A DNA stretch of 35,276 bases from Luteimonas sp. 8-5 (GCF_029763755.1 NZ_JARUVM010000040.1:1-35276); one strand, 5' to 3'. Positions 21,707 through 33,290 are shown, counted from the stretch's first letter. Numbers and translations are program-made. The notes: a model not told the origin generated them from the letters alone.

Positions 21707-24309
21707 TCCTGCGGATGGCCGTCGTGCTCGCGGCCATGCTGCTTCCCGCGGTCGCCAGTGCCGGCTACACCCTGGCCCCCGAGCCGACCTGGGTCCGCGT
21801 CGACCAGGCACCGGACCCCGGCTCGGTGCCGCCCGGCGCGGACGACACCCGCTACCTGCTGGTCGTCGACCAGGTCAACCTGACCGGGCGGCGCCCAGCC
21901 TGGTACCGGCGCGTGAGCTACGTGGTCGGCGCCGAGCGCGGCCTCGCCGGGGCCGGACGCTTCAGCATCAACTACCAGCCCGACTACCAGTCGGTGGCGC
22001 TGCATGCGGTGCAGGTGTGGCGCGACGGGGTAGTGCACGAGCGGCGCGATGCGGTGCAGGTGCAGGAGCTGCGTCGCGAGGACGACCTGGAGTCGGGCAT
22101 CCTCGACGGCCTGCATACCCTCGACGTCACCATTCCCGACCTCAAGGTCGGGGACCGGATCGAGTACACCTACAGCATCGAGGGCACCAATCCGGTGTTC
22201 GGCGATGCCTGGTACGACTACTACACGGCCACCTACAGCGATCCGGTGGGCCTGCGCCGGGTGCGCGCGATCCATCCGGCCGACACGCCGTTGTACTGGA
22301 AGGTGACGCGCGATGCGTTCGAAGTCGACAGCGGCGCGCTCGGCGCCGACGCGCGCTTCGTCGACATCAGCGCCCGCGACGTGCCGCGGACCCGCGCCGA
22401 GGAAGGCGAGCCTTCCGGTTACGACAGTTTCGGCCGGATCGAACTGGGCACGGCCGACGCCTGGTCCGACATCGTCGCGTGGGCGCTGCCGCTGTACCCG
22501 GCCGGGTTCACCGACCGCGCGGTCGCCGATGCGCTGGTGCGCGAGCTGCGGCTCGACGACGCGGACAAGCTGGCCGTGATGCAGCGTGCCATCGCCTTCG
22601 TCCAGGGGCAGATCCGCTACACCGCGCTGGACATGGGCGAGAACTCGCACGCGCCCTACCGGCCGGAAACCACGATCGCCCGCCGTTTCGGCGACTGCAA
22701 GGACAAGACCCAGCTGCTGATCGCGCTGCTGCACGAAGCCGGCATCCGCGCCGAGCCCGTGCTGGTCAATACCGGCGCCGGCGCGCGCATCGCCGAGCGC
22801 CTGCCGAGCGCGTATGCCTTCGACCATGTCGTGGCGCGCGCGCTCGTCGATGGCAAGACCTACTGGATCGATGCCACCCGCAACCGCGAGACCGGTCCGC
22901 TCGCGTCGCGCTCGCCACTGCCGTTCGGGCTCGGGCTGCCGGTGTGCGCCGACTGCAGGCAGCTGGTGCAGATCCCGTACCCGATGCCCGCCGAGCCCGA
23001 GGTGGTGGTCGGCGAGCGCATCGACCTGCAGGACCGGCCCGATGGATATTCGGCCGACTTCGTGGTCGTCACCGACTATCGCGGCGCGCGCGGCCGCAAC
23101 CTGCGCAACAGCTTCGCCGACGAAGGCGACGCCGAATTCGGCCGTCGTTACCTGGCCTATATGCGCGGCTATTACGACGGCATCGACAGCAAGGGCGACC
23201 CGAGCATCGAATCGCTGGAGGCCGAAAACGCCTACCGCACCCGCGAGCGCTACGAGCTTGGCTGGAAGACCGACGAAGGCAGCGTGTTCGGGATCATCCT
23301 GTTCCAGCTGCTCGACTACCTGCCCAAGCTGGACGACGGCGCGCGCAAGGCGCCCGTGGCGATCGGCGGCCCGCGCCTGGCCAGCCATTCGGTCCGTACC
23401 AGTTACGACAAGGGCTGGACGATCGAGAGCGAACACCACGAGGTCAGCAACGACTACTTCAGTTTCCGCCGCGACGTGAGCGTCGAGGACGGCATGCTGG
23501 TCATCGACGCGCAATGGCGGCGCACTGCCGACGAGGTCGCGGCCGCGGACGTGGCCGACGTCGCCCGCGACCTGGAAAAGGTGCGCGACCTGCTGCAGTA
23601 CAACGTCGACCTGGGCGGCGCTGCGTTCCCGCCGGGGATGTTCGCGCCGAAGGCATGGCTGTGGCCGCTGCTGGCGTTGTCGCTGGTGCCGATCCTGCTC
23701 GTCGCGGCCTGGCTGCTGCGCGAACGCAACGCCATGGCCGGCATGCTGTTCATGCCGCGCCGGACGATGGCGCGCCTGCTCGCGTCGCCACCGCCGTCCG
23801 AGCGCATGTGGCTGCTGATCGTCGTGGCCGCGGTAATGGAAGCGATCTTCACCCGGGTGCCTCCGTTCACCGACAAGGGGCTGGGCATGGCGGCCGGCGT
23901 CGCGCTCGGCGCCGGCGGCATGCTGGCGCTGCGCACGGTGATCTACACGGCGATCTTCGGCTGGGCCTTGCGCGCGCTGCGCGTGCGCGCGGACTTCGAC
24001 CCCTTGCTTGCCTCGACCGCCTGGGCCTGGGGTCCGCCGACGGTGTTGTTCATCGCGTTGTCGCTGGTCGCCGTCGGCGGCGACGTGAGCCTCCTGCGTG
24101 ACGGGGAGCCGGCGATGGAGGCCGTGTTCCGCACCGTCGCTGCCGGGCTGCTGGTCGTGGTCGGCTCGATCTGGGCGCTGGTGGCGATGGCCAACGCGCA
24201 TGCGGTCGCCGCCGGCACCAGCCGCGGCCGCGTCGTCGGCGCCTGGGGCATCATGCTCCTGGCCGCGCTCCTGATCGTAGGCTCCATCGCGCTGCTGGCC
24301 CGCCCTTGA
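21697..24309 (+). CDS. DUF3857 / transglutaminase-like / Yip1-like membrane fusion protein
   Basis: 870 residues from the ATG at 21697. A signal peptide (MAVVLAAMLLPAVASA) is followed by a DUF3857 domain (YLLVVDQVNLTG to about residue 260). A transglutaminase core follows: nucleophile Cys in RRFGDCKDKTQLLIALL, His in YAFDHVVARAL and Asp in YWIDATRNR, a full triad. A second beta domain leads to a TM helix (WLWPLLALSLVPILLVAAWLL). The last ~190 residues hold about four to five more helices (LLIVVAAVMEAIF, LFIALSLVAVGG, LLVVVGSIWALVAMANAHA) resembling a Yip1 domain. The enzyme part should face the periplasm. DUF3857-transglutaminase proteins are widespread and poorly understood; the Yip1-like tail is less usual. 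Confidence 0.85.
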   Translation: MRLILRMAVVLAAMLLPAVASAGYTLAPEPTWVRVDQAPDPGSVPPGADDTRYLLVVDQVNLTGRRPAWYRRVSYVVGAERGLAGAGRFSINYQPDYQSVALHAVQVWRDGVVHERRDAVQVQELRREDDLESGILDGLHTLDVTIPDLKVGDRIEYTYSIEGTNPVFGDAWYDYYTATYSDPVGLRRVRAIHPADTPLYWKVTRDAFEVDSGALGADARFVDISARDVPRTRAEEGEPSGYDSFGRIELGTADAWSDIVAWALPLYPAGFTDRAVADALVRELRLDDADKLAVMQRAIAFVQGQIRYTALDMGENSHAPYRPETTIARRFGDCKDKTQLLIALLHEAGIRAEPVLVNTGAGARIAERLPSAYAFDHVVARALVDGKTYWIDATRNRETGPLASRSPLPFGLGLPVCADCRQLVQIPYPMPAEPEVVVGERIDLQDRPDGYSADFVVVTDYRGARGRNLRNSFADEGDAEFGRRYLAYMRGYYDGIDSKGDPSIESLEAENAYRTRERYELGWKTDEGSVFGIILFQLLDYLPKLDDGARKAPVAIGGPRLASHSVRTSYDKGWTIESEHHEVSNDYFSFRRDVSVEDGMLVIDAQWRRTADEVAAADVADVARDLEKVRDLLQYNVDLGGAAFPPGMFAPKAWLWPLLALSLVPILLVAAWLLRERNAMAGMLFMPRRTMARLLASPPPSERMWLLIVVAAVMEAIFTRVPPFTDKGLGMAAGVALGAGGMLALRTVIYTAIFGWALRALRVRADFDPLLASTAWAWGPPTVLFIALSLVAVGGDVSLLRDGEPAMEAVFRTVAAGLLVVVGSIWALVAMANAHAVAAGTSRGRVVGAWGIMLLAALLIVGSIALLARP

Positions 24310-24337
24310 ACCGAATTCGTCCCGAGGATCGACTGCA

Positions 24338-26614
<2,277 letters not shown>

Positions 26615-26618
26615 GAAG

Positions 26619-26677
26619 AAAAAAAGGGGACGGAGGTAATTAAGCGGAACGCTTAATTACCTCCGTCCCCTTTTTTT
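26619..26677. terminator. Perfect 28-base inverted repeat, likely bidirectional terminator (copy 1)
   Basis: A-tract, GGGGACGGAGGTAATTAAG and CG, a 3-base GAA loop, then the exact complement and a T-tract. It begins 5 bases after the E1 stop and its far edge touches the ygfZ stop. With A's before and T's after on both strands it is a bidirectional intrinsic terminator by form. A near-identical copy lies at 33983-34040. Confidence 0.88.
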
Positions 26678-27453
26678 TACAGCGTCGCGATGGCCTGGGC
26701 CAGGCGTGTGCCGTCGGGCAGGGTGGCGACGGCGACGATTTCGCCGTTGCCATCGGTTTCGGGCATCGGATCGCCCGGCGCGACGTCCGTCGTCGTGGTG
26801 AACACGACCAGGCCGCGCTTGGCCTTGCCCAGGAAATGGGTGCGGGCGACGATCTCCTGGCCCGGGTAGCAGCCCTTCTTGACGCTGTACGCGTCCAGGC
26901 GGTCCAGCGAAAGTTGCTGCGGCGTCCACTTGTCGTGCTGGGAAGCGGGCAGGCGCGGAATGCCGGCGCGCAGGTCGGCGATGGTCCAGCGGGCGACGGC
27001 GTCGTCGTCGGGAACGCCCGGCTCTTCTGAAATGCGAATCATTCGCATGTCCGTAGGAGCGGCGGAAGCCGCGAAGGGGATCAAGGCTTCGCGGCTTCCG
27101 CCGCTCCCACAAGCGCCGATATCGCCGAAACAACCCGACACGTGCAGGTCGTCGCGCACGTCAATCGCCACCTTGCTGCGGAAAACGAAGCGCTTCAGCG
27201 CGTCGGCAAAGCCTTGCGCGTCGGCGTCGGGCAGCACCAGCCAGGCGCATTCCGGGCCGCGGCGCAGGAACACGAACAGCGCAAGCACGCGTCCCTTCGG
27301 GCTCAGCCAGCCACTCCACTGCCACTGACCATCGGCCAGCGGGCGCGAGTCGTTCATGAACTGCGCGTGCGCAAAGGCAAGCGCATCGCGGCCTTCCAGG
27401 GTCACGACGGCGTGTCCGGGGAGGGCGAACCAGGGCTGCAGCTTGTCCGGCAT
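26677..27453 (-). CDS. ygfZ: YgfZ/GcvT-domain folate-binding protein
   Basis: 258 residues. The signature K-x-C-Y-x-G-Q-E is seen as KKGCYPGQEIVARTHF with Cys195. Early motifs (LEGRDALAFAHAQFMND, GWLSPKGRVLALFVFLR) fit the folate-binding GcvT-like fold. YgfZ supports repair or assembly of Fe-S proteins with tetrahydrofolate, including MiaB-type tRNA enzymes. The gene is divergent from the SDH operon across about 28 bases. Oddity: residues about 115-134 come from a paired REP element (27053-27110), an in-frame insertion between the N-terminal and central parts. The stop codon lies in the end of the shared terminator hairpin. Confidence 0.9.
   Translation of the reverse strand: MPDKLQPWFALPGHAVVTLEGRDALAFAHAQFMNDSRPLADGQWQWSGWLSPKGRVLALFVFLRRGPECAWLVLPDADAQGFADALKRFVFRSKVAIDVRDDLHVSGCFGDIGACGSGGSREALIPFAASAAPTDMRMIRISEEPGVPDDDAVARWTIADLRAGIPRLPASQHDKWTPQQLSLDRLDAYSVKKGCYPGQEIVARTHFLGKAKRGLVVFTTTTDVAPGDPMPETDGNGEIVAVATLPDGTRLAQAIATL
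27053..27110. repeat. Paired inverted REP elements (BIME-like) inside ygfZ
   Basis: A GTAG-headed unit with the GCGGC-GGAA-GCCGC hairpin (27053-27074) and an inverted unit (27088-27110) are separated by 13 bases. The 58-base pair lies wholly within the ygfZ reading frame without a stop. Confidence 0.85.
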
Positions 27454-27481
27454 CGGCGTGAAGACTTAAACTTGGGCGGTT

Positions 27482-27649
27482 GTGAAGCCCAAGATGATAG
27501 GCGAATCCACGAACAGGCACGTTCCCGAGCCAGCGCCAGAACCGGCGCCCGAGGCTCCCGTCGCGCCGCCCGAAATCGGCGGGCGCGAAGGCCTCGATCC
27601 GGTGCGATACGGCGACTGGGAAAAGAACGGCCGCTGCATCGACTTCTAG
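27482..27649 (+). CDS. Succinate dehydrogenase assembly factor 4-like protein (DUF1674)
   Basis: 55 residues from a GTG at 27482 (an ATG at 27494 is possible). After a Pro/Glu/Ala-rich spacer (HVPEPAPEPAPEAPVAPP) comes the family's C-terminal motif GREGLDPVRYGDWEKNGRCIDF-like (REGLDP, RYGDWEK, GRCIDF). Mitochondrial SDHAF4 (Sdh8) binds flavinylated SDHA and protects it until it joins SDHB; bacterial DUF1674 proteins are its relatives. The gene stands 11 bases before sdhC, so it is the first gene of the SDH operon here, which supports the assignment. Confidence 0.85.
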   Translation: MKPKMIGESTNRHVPEPAPEPAPEAPVAPPEIGGREGLDPVRYGDWEKNGRCIDF

Positions 27650-27660
27650 AGGACCTCCCG

Positions 27661-28050
27661 ATGGCGACCCGCGAACGCCCACTGTCACCGCATCTGCAGG
27701 TGTACAAGTGGCAGATCACCATGACGATGTCGATCCTGCATCGTGTCAGCGGCATGATCCTGGTCGCCGGTGCGCTGGGCCTGGCCTGGTGGTTGCTCGC
27801 GATCGCGGCCGGCGGCGAACACTACGAAACCGTCGCCGCCTGCCTGGCATCGCCTTTCGGCCAGCTCGCGCTGTTCGGTTTCAGCCTTGCGCTGGTCTAC
27901 CACCTGCTCAACGGCATCCGCCATCTGCTGTGGGATGCCGGCTTCGGCTTCGAGATCCCCGAGTTCTACGCCACCGGCTGGACCGTGGCCGTGCTGACGG
28001 TGGTACTGACCGCCGCGATCTGGTTCTTCGCCATGGGAGCGCGCGCATGA
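27661..28050 (+). CDS. sdhC: Succinate dehydrogenase cytochrome b556 subunit
   Basis: 129 residues with three membrane helices. The family motif is RPLSPHLQVYKWQITMTMSILHRVSG, where Ser and His-Arg contribute to the quinone and haem sites; the second helix has LVYHLLNGIRHLLWD with the haem-ligand-type His. GAGGACC stands upstream of the ATG. Its stop overlaps the sdhD start (ATGA). It anchors SDH in the inner membrane and takes part in quinone reduction. Confidence 0.95.
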   Translation: MATRERPLSPHLQVYKWQITMTMSILHRVSGMILVAGALGLAWWLLAIAAGGEHYETVAACLASPFGQLALFGFSLALVYHLLNGIRHLLWDAGFGFEIPEFYATGWTVAVLTVVLTAAIWFFAMGARA

Positions 28051-28490
28051 GCAACATCGGCACCGCCGGCGATCCGCACCGGCACCGCAGCGGCGACGAA
28101 TTCCGCACGCCGCTGAAGAAGGCGCGCCACATCGGTTCGGGCAAGACCGGTACCGGCCATTTCTGGTGGCAGCGGGTGACCGCCGTTGCACTGGCGCTGC
28201 TGGTCGCCTGGCTGATCGGGCTGCTGGTGTCGCTGGTCGGCGCGGACCTGGACACCGTGCGCACCACCATCGCCAGGCCCTGGAACGCGATTCCGATGGC
28301 GGCGCTGGTGATCGCCATGTTCTGGCACGCCAAACTCGGCGTGCAGGTCGTGATCGAGGACTACGTGCACACCCGCTGGGCCGAGATCGCACTCCAGCTG
28401 CTCAACCTGTTCGCCTGCTTCGCGGGCGCGCTCGCCTGTCTCTTCGCGCTCGGCCATGTCGCCATGGTCGTCGCCGCGGGCACCCCCTGA
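28047..28490 (+). CDS. sdhD: Succinate dehydrogenase membrane anchor subunit
   Basis: 147 residues with three helices ([69 protein letters not shown]). [16 protein letters not shown] carries the haem-ligand His and the quinone-site residues usual for SdhD. It is longer than E. coli SdhD (115 residues) by a polar lead of about 35 residues ([22 protein letters not shown]), as is common in alpha-type and xanthomonad forms. Confidence 0.93.
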   Translation: MSNIGTAGDPHRHRSGDEFRTPLKKARHIGSGKTGTGHFWWQRVTAVALALLVAWLIGLLVSLVGADLDTVRTTIARPWNAIPMAALVIAMFWHAKLGVQVVIEDYVHTRWAEIALQLLNLFACFAGALACLFALGHVAMVVAAGTP

Positions 28491-28497
28491 GGCCGAC

Positions 28498-30303
28498 ATG
28501 ACTGCATCTTCCGTCAATCCCGCATACAAGATCACCGAACACAAGTACGACATGATCGTCGTCGGCGCCGGCGGCGCCGGGTTGCGTGCCACGTTCGGCC
28601 TGGCCCACAAGGGCCTGAAGACCGCGTGCATCACCAAGGTGTTCCCGACCCGTTCGCACACGGTCGCCGCGCAGGGCGGCATCTCCGCCGCGCTCGGCAA
28701 CATGGGCCCGGACGACTGGCGCTACCACTTCTACGACACCATCAAGGGGTCGGACTGGCTGGGCGACCAGGACGCGATCGAGTACATGTGCCGCGAGGCG
28801 ATCCCCGCGATCATCGAGCTCGAGCACCAGGGCGTGCCGTTCTCGCGCACCGAGGACGGCAGGATTTACCAGCGTCCCTTCGGCGGCATGACCACCGAGT
28901 ACGGCAAGGGCATCGCCCAGCGCACCTGCGCCGCGGCCGACCGCACCGGCCACGCGATCCTGCACACGCTGTACCAGCAGTCGCTGGCCCACAATGCGGA
29001 ATTCTTCATCGAGTACTTCGCGCTCGACCTGATCATGGACGAGCACGGCGCGTGCAAGGGCGTGCTGGCGCTGGACATGAGCGAGGGCACGCTGCACCTG
29101 TTCCGTGCCCACGGCACGGTGCTGGCCACCGGCGGCTACGGCCGCGCCTACTTCAGCTGCACCTCGGCGCACACCTGCACCGGCGACGGCGGCGGCATGG
29201 CGCTGCGCGCCGGCCTGGGCCTGCAGGACATGGAGTTCGTGCAGTTCCACCCGACCGGCATCTACGGCGCAGGCTGCCTGATCACCGAGGGCGTTCGCGG
29301 CGAAGGCGGCATCCTGCGCAATGCCAGCGGCGAGCGCTTCATGGAGCGCTACGCGCCCAACGCCAAGGACCTGGCCTCGCGCGACGTGGTGTCGCGCTCG
29401 ATGACCATCGAGATCCGCGAGGGCCGCGGCGTCGGCGAGCACAAGGACCACATTTTCCTCGACCTGACCCACCTCAACCCGGCCGACATCCACGAAAAGC
29501 TCCCCGGCATCGCCGAGAGCGCGCGCATCTTCGCCGGCGTCGACGTGGAGAAGCAGCCGATCCCGGTGATCCCGACCGTGCACTACAACATGGGCGGCAT
29601 CCCGACCAACTACCACGGCGAAGTGGTGCAGCCGCGCAACGGCGATCCGGACGCGGTGGTGCCGGGCCTGTACGCGATCGGCGAGGCGGCCTGCGTGTCG
29701 GTGCATGGCGCCAACCGCCTGGGTTCCAACTCGCTGCTCGACCTGGTCGTGTTCGGCCGCGCGGTGGCCAACCGTGCCGCCGAGACCATCAAGCCCTCGC
29801 AGCCGCACGGCCGGCTGGCCAGCGACGCCTGCGACCGGGCGCTGGCGAACCTCGACAAGGTGCGCAACGCCAACGGCGGCACGCCGACCGCGGTCATCCG
29901 CGACCGCATGCAGCGCACCATGCAGGCCGACGCCGCGGTGTTCCGCACCCAGGAGACCCTGGCCGACGGCGTGCGCAAGATCCACGAGATCCACCAGTCC
30001 TTCGCCGACGTGCGCGTCAGCGACCGCTCGCTGGTGTGGAACTCGGACCTGGTCGAAACGCTGGAACTGCAGAACCTGCTGGGCCAGGCCCTGGCCACGA
30101 TCGTCTCGGCGGAGAACCGCAAGGAATCGCGTGGGGCCCACGCCCGCGAGGACTTCCCGGACCGCAACGACGACGAGTGGATGAAGCACAGCCTGTGCAC
30201 CGTCTCCGAGGACGGCAGCACCAGCATCGATTACCGCCCGGTGCACCTGTACACGCTCGACGACGAGGTCGAGATGGTGCCGCCGAAGGCTCGGGTTTAT
30301 TGA
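28498..30303 (+). CDS. sdhA: Succinate dehydrogenase flavoprotein subunit
   Basis: 601 residues from the ATG at 28498. The FAD Rossmann loop is [11 protein letters not shown] (residues 21-31); the covalent FAD histidine is His54 in [11 protein letters not shown]. Substrate and proton-relay motifs include [21 protein letters not shown] and [19 protein letters not shown]. It oxidises succinate to fumarate. The start lies 7 bases after the sdhD stop. A frame extension to 28456 would overlap sdhD and is not needed. A REP unit separates it from sdhB. Confidence 0.97.
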   Translation: MTASSVNPAYKITEHKYDMIVVGAGGAGLRATFGLAHKGLKTACITKVFPTRSHTVAAQGGISAALGNMGPDDWRYHFYDTIKGSDWLGDQDAIEYMCREAIPAIIELEHQGVPFSRTEDGRIYQRPFGGMTTEYGKGIAQRTCAAADRTGHAILHTLYQQSLAHNAEFFIEYFALDLIMDEHGACKGVLALDMSEGTLHLFRAHGTVLATGGYGRAYFSCTSAHTCTGDGGGMALRAGLGLQDMEFVQFHPTGIYGAGCLITEGVRGEGGILRNASGERFMERYAPNAKDLASRDVVSRSMTIEIREGRGVGEHKDHIFLDLTHLNPADIHEKLPGIAESARIFAGVDVEKQPIPVIPTVHYNMGGIPTNYHGEVVQPRNGDPDAVVPGLYAIGEAACVSVHGANRLGSNSLLDLVVFGRAVANRAAETIKPSQPHGRLASDACDRALANLDKVRNANGGTPTAVIRDRMQRTMQADAAVFRTQETLADGVRKIHEIHQSFADVRVSDRSLVWNSDLVETLELQNLLGQALATIVSAENRKESRGAHAREDFPDRNDDEWMKHSLCTVSEDGSTSIDYRPVHLYTLDDEVEMVPPKARVY

Positions 30304-30313
30304 GGTTTCGGGA

Positions 30314-30335
30314 TCGCGGCTTCCGCCGCTCCTAC
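30314..30335 (-). repeat. REP element in the sdhA-sdhB spacer
   Basis: Inverted unit (TCGCGGC-TTCC-GCCGC then TCCTAC) directly before the sdhB Shine-Dalgarno AGGAA (30336-30340). It would make a hairpin in the sdh mRNA that could block 3' exonucleases or affect sdhB translation. Confidence 0.8.
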
Positions 30336-30348
30336 AGGAAATATTCGA

Positions 30349-31137
30349 ATGGCCGAATTCACGCTTCCCAGGAACTCGAAGATCCAGCCGGGCCGCAAGT
30401 TTCCCGCGGCCGCCGGCGCCACGCGCACGCGCAGCTTCAAGGTCTATCGCTGGAGCCCGGACGACGGGCGCAATCCCACGGTCGACACCTACGAGGTCGA
30501 CCTGGACAAGTGCGGCCCGATGGTCCTGGACGCGCTGATCAAGATCAAGAACGAGATCGACCCCACGCTCACCTTCCGCCGCTCCTGCCGCGAAGGCATC
30601 TGCGGCTCGTGCGCGATGAACATCGACGGCACCAACACCCTGGCCTGCACCAAGGCGATCTCCGATTGCAGCGGCAAGGGCGAAGTGCCGATCTATCCGC
30701 TGCCGCACATGCCGGTGGTCAAGGACCTGGTGCCGGACCTGACCCATTTCTATGCGCAGTACGCGTCGATCAAGCCCTGGATCCGCACCCAGAGCTCGCC
30801 GCCGCCGGACCGCGAGCGGCTGCAGTCCAAGGAAGACCGCGCGAAACTCGACGGCCTGTACGAGTGCATCCTGTGCGCCTGCTGTTCCACCGCCTGCCCG
30901 AGCTACTGGTGGAACGGCGAGAAGTACCTGGGCCCGGCGATCCTGCTGCAGGCCTACCGCTGGATCGTCGACTCGCGCGACGAGGACACCGGTGCGCGCC
31001 TGGACGACCTGGAAGACCCGTTCAAGTTGTACCGCTGCCACACGATCATGAACTGCACGCGCACCTGCCCGAAGGGCCTGAACCCGGCCAAGGCGATCGC
31101 CAGCATCAAGCAGCTCATGCTCGAGCGCCGTGGCTGA
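30349..31137 (+). CDS. sdhB: Succinate dehydrogenase iron-sulfur subunit
   Basis: 262 residues. The [2Fe-2S] cysteines are 80, 85, 88 and 100 ([18 protein letters not shown]). The ferredoxin-like part has [12 protein letters not shown] (173-183) and [14 protein letters not shown] (230-240) for the [4Fe-4S] and [3Fe-4S] clusters. It carries electrons from SdhA to quinone. The N-terminus is about 20 residues longer than in E. coli. Its last bases overlap sdhE by 8. Confidence 0.97.
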   Translation: MAEFTLPRNSKIQPGRKFPAAAGATRTRSFKVYRWSPDDGRNPTVDTYEVDLDKCGPMVLDALIKIKNEIDPTLTFRRSCREGICGSCAMNIDGTNTLACTKAISDCSGKGEVPIYPLPHMPVVKDLVPDLTHFYAQYASIKPWIRTQSSPPPDRERLQSKEDRAKLDGLYECILCACCSTACPSYWWNGEKYLGPAILLQAYRWIVDSRDEDTGARLDDLEDPFKLYRCHTIMNCTRTCPKGLNPAKAIASIKQLMLERRG

Positions 31138-31369
31138 CGACCGGAAGCTCCGTTGGCGCTGCCGCCGCGGCATGCAGGAACTCGACGTCCTGCTGCTGCG
31201 CTTCCTGGATCGCGAATGGCCGACGGCTTCCGAAGCCGGGCGCGCGGTTTTCCTACGGTTGCTGGACACCGAAGACGACAGGCTATGGCGCTGGTTCCTC
31301 GGCCACGAGACCGCGCCCGATGCCGAGCTCGACACGCTCGTCCAGCACATCCGCACCCTGCCGCCTTGA
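31130..31369 (+). CDS. sdhE: FAD assembly factor SdhE (SDHAF2/YgfY family)
   Basis: 79 residues. It has the family motif RGMQELD (residues 13-19) and the helical pattern [38 protein letters not shown] of SdhE. SdhE promotes covalent attachment of FAD to SdhA. Overlap with sdhB by 8 bases shows co-translation, and the YgfX-like gene overlaps its 3' end, the order known in many gammaproteobacteria. Confidence 0.93.
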   Translation: MADDRKLRWRCRRGMQELDVLLLRFLDREWPTASEAGRAVFLRLLDTEDDRLWRWFLGHETAPDAELDTLVQHIRTLPP

Positions 31370-31769
31370 GTGGCGCCCTTCGCGCTGGGCGACCGGCGCG
31401 CTGATCCTGCTGGCGACGCTGGCTCCGTTGTGCGTGGTGCAAAGCGAGATGCCGCGGCTGGCCGCCTGGCCGCTCGCGGTGCTGGCCGGTGCCTGGGGCC
31501 TCTGGTCGGCGTGGTGCGAGCGACGTCGTCCGGCCCATGTCTTCGAGTTCGGCACTCCACCGTTCGGCACCAAGCTCGATGGAAGGACGACTGCCCGGAC
31601 CAGGATCACCTGGAGGGGGCCGTTGGCCGTACTGCATTGGTGCGATCGCCACGGGAGGGAAGGGAGATTGGCCTGGTGGCCGGATACCTTGCCTGCCGAT
31701 GCGCGCCGGCGCCTGCGCTTGTATTGCCTCCAGCCAGCCCTGGCGGACCAGCTGGAGGCAACCAGCTAA
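31320..31769 (+). CDS. YgfX/CptA-like membrane protein
   Basis: About 149 residues if the ATG at 31320 is used; the homologous part begins near EWRPSRW (31368), and no ATG, GTG or TTG lies closer upstream, so the start is doubtful. Two hydrophobic segments ([15 protein letters not shown] and [19 protein letters not shown]) are followed by a soluble beta-like part ([36 protein letters not shown]), the layout of YgfX. E. coli YgfX (CptA) has been proposed as a toxin acting on MreB and FtsZ with SdhE as antidote, though a role tied to SDH is also possible. Confidence 0.78.
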   Translation: MPSSTRSSSTSAPCRLEWRPSRWATGALILLATLAPLCVVQSEMPRLAAWPLAVLAGAWGLWSAWCERRRPAHVFEFGTPPFGTKLDGRTTARTRITWRGPLAVLHWCDRHGREGRLAWWPDTLPADARRRLRLYCLQPALADQLEATS

Positions 31770-31786
31770 CGCGGCTACCGGACCGG

Positions 31787-31921
31787 TTACTCCTCCGGCG
31801 GCGGATCCGGGCGGACCGGCATGTGGGCGCACCCGCTCAGCAACAGCGCAGCCCCGACCACCAGCAATGCCAGCACGCCGCCGTTGACGGTTTCCGCCTC
31901 GATATTCGTCAGCTCTCGCAC
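31787..31921 (-). CDS. 44-residue peptide with double-glycine leader-like N-terminus and lipobox-like site
   Basis: It starts at a GTG (31921) with AAGGAGA 6 bases upstream, a strong reason for this short form over a 73-residue frame. The first 15 residues, VRELTNIEAETVNGG, match the style of double-glycine bacteriocin leaders (EL-x-x-IE-x-x-x-V-x-GG). The rest is a hydrophobic helix VLALLVVGAALLLSGC with a lipobox-like LLSGC, then AHMPVRPDPPPEE. It could be a secreted peptide precursor or a tiny lipoprotein; the two readings compete. No C39 peptidase transporter is nearby. It is convergent with the YgfX-like gene and divergent from the Lol permease gene. Confidence 0.65.
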   Translation of the reverse strand: MRELTNIEAETVNGGVLALLVVGAALLLSGCAHMPVRPDPPPEE

Positions 31922-32048
31922 ACGACTCTCCTTGAACGTATAGCCGGCCCGTCTCCGGGGCCGGGACGGAAGCATTCCGTCGGTGGGGAGGCTACCAGCA
32001 GAGGGCATGGCTATCGGCGGGGGTGACCAATTCTGTCATCATTCACCC

Positions 32049-33290
32049 ATGCTGAAGTTCGTCCCCCTGGCCATCGGCTTGCGTTACCTGCGCGCAAAGC
32101 GCCGTAACGGCTTCATTTCCTTCATCTCGCTCGCATCGATCCTCGGGATCGCGCTGGGTGTGGCCGCGTTGATCACCACACTGGCAGTGATGACCGGCTT
32201 TCAACGCGAGATCCGCGACCGGATGCTGGAGATGGCCGCGCACGCCACCGTCACGGCCGACGGTGCGGCCATGGAGAACTGGCAGCACGCGGTCGCCATC
32301 GCCCGCCAGGATCCGCGCGTCGCCGGCGCTGCCCCTTACATCGAAACCGAGGCGTTGTTGCAGGGTGCGCGTCGCCAGCCGGCAATCGTTCGCGGCGTGG
32401 TGCCGAAGGACGAGGCGGAAGTTTCGGTATTCGCGCAGAAGATGGTGCAGGGTCGACTCGACCAGCTCACTCCGGGCAGCTACAACATCGTGCTCGGCAT
32501 CGAACTGGCGACATGGCTGGGCGTAGGAGTGGGCGACAAGGTCGTGGTCACCACCTCGTTCCAGTCCACGCCGATGGGGGGCATCCCCCAACTCAAGCGC
32601 TTCACCGTGAGCGGAATTTTCGAAGCCGGCTACCAGGAATACGACAAGGGCATGGCGGTGGTCGCCATGGAGGACATCCAGCGCGTGACGCGGATGGGCG
32701 ACGGCGTCACCGGCGTGCGCCTGCGCATGCACGACATGGACCAGGCTTTCGATGTGGCACGCGACCTGGCGCTGCGCCTGGAGGGGCCGTACCGGGTCAG
32801 CGACTGGACCCGGGACAATGCCAACATGTTCCGTGCGTTGCGGATGGAAAAGACGGTGATGGCTATCCTGCTGTCGCTGATCATTGCCATGGGCGCGTTC
32901 AACCTCGTCAGTTCGCAGGTGATGCTGGTCACCGACAAGCAGGCCGACATCGCGATCCTGCGCACCCTGGGCCTGAGCCCGGGTGGCGTCATGCAGGTCT
33001 TCGTGGTGCAGGGCAGCGTGATCGGGCTCATCGGAACTGCGATCGGCGTCGCCAGCGGGATCGTGCTGACCCTGAACCTGGAAACGCTGCTGCAGCTGAT
33101 CGAGCGGGTCACCGGTGTGGTGCTGTTGCCGGAGGACGTCTACTACATCACCGGGCTCCCCACCGAGTTGCGCGTGGCGGACATCGTTGCCATCGCCTCG
33201 GTATCGCTGGCGATGGCGTTCGCAGCCACCATCTATCCGGCGTGGCGCGCAGCGCGAACGCCGCCGGCAGAGGCATTGCGGTATGAATGA
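32049..33290 (+). CDS. LolC/LolE-family lipoprotein-releasing permease
   Basis: 413 residues from the ATG at 32049. TM1 ([26 protein letters not shown]) is followed by a periplasmic domain of about 210 residues, then three TM helices ([66 protein letters not shown]). The loop [13 protein letters not shown] corresponds to the LolC Hook that recruits LolA. Only one permease gene is here beside lolD, so this may be a LolF-type homodimer or have a LolE partner elsewhere. The 3' end overlaps lolD by 8 bases. Confidence 0.92.
   Translation: MLKFVPLAIGLRYLRAKRRNGFISFISLASILGIALGVAALITTLAVMTGFQREIRDRMLEMAAHATVTADGAAMENWQHAVAIARQDPRVAGAAPYIETEALLQGARRQPAIVRGVVPKDEAEVSVFAQKMVQGRLDQLTPGSYNIVLGIELATWLGVGVGDKVVVTTSFQSTPMGGIPQLKRFTVSGIFEAGYQEYDKGMAVVAMEDIQRVTRMGDGVTGVRLRMHDMDQAFDVARDLALRLEGPYRVSDWTRDNANMFRALRMEKTVMAILLSLIIAMGAFNLVSSQVMLVTDKQADIAILRTLGLSPGGVMQVFVVQGSVIGLIGTAIGVASGIVLTLNLETLLQLIERVTGVVLLPEDVYYITGLPTELRVADIVAIASVSLAMAFAATIYPAWRAARTPPAEALRYE

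Noticed and set aside
28402-31560. 1052-codon minus-strand frame opposite the sdh operon
   Set aside because: Shadow of sdhA and sdhB, whose cofactor motifs are intact.
31130-31769. SdhE and YgfX as a toxin-antitoxin module
   Set aside because: The gene order is the standard sdhE-ygfX linkage behind SDH; a flavinylation role is better supported than plasmid-type toxicity.
31370-32026. 218-codon plus-strand frame overlapping the YgfX-like gene
   Set aside because: Out of frame with the YgfX similarity and runs through the small leader-type gene; no domain recognised.
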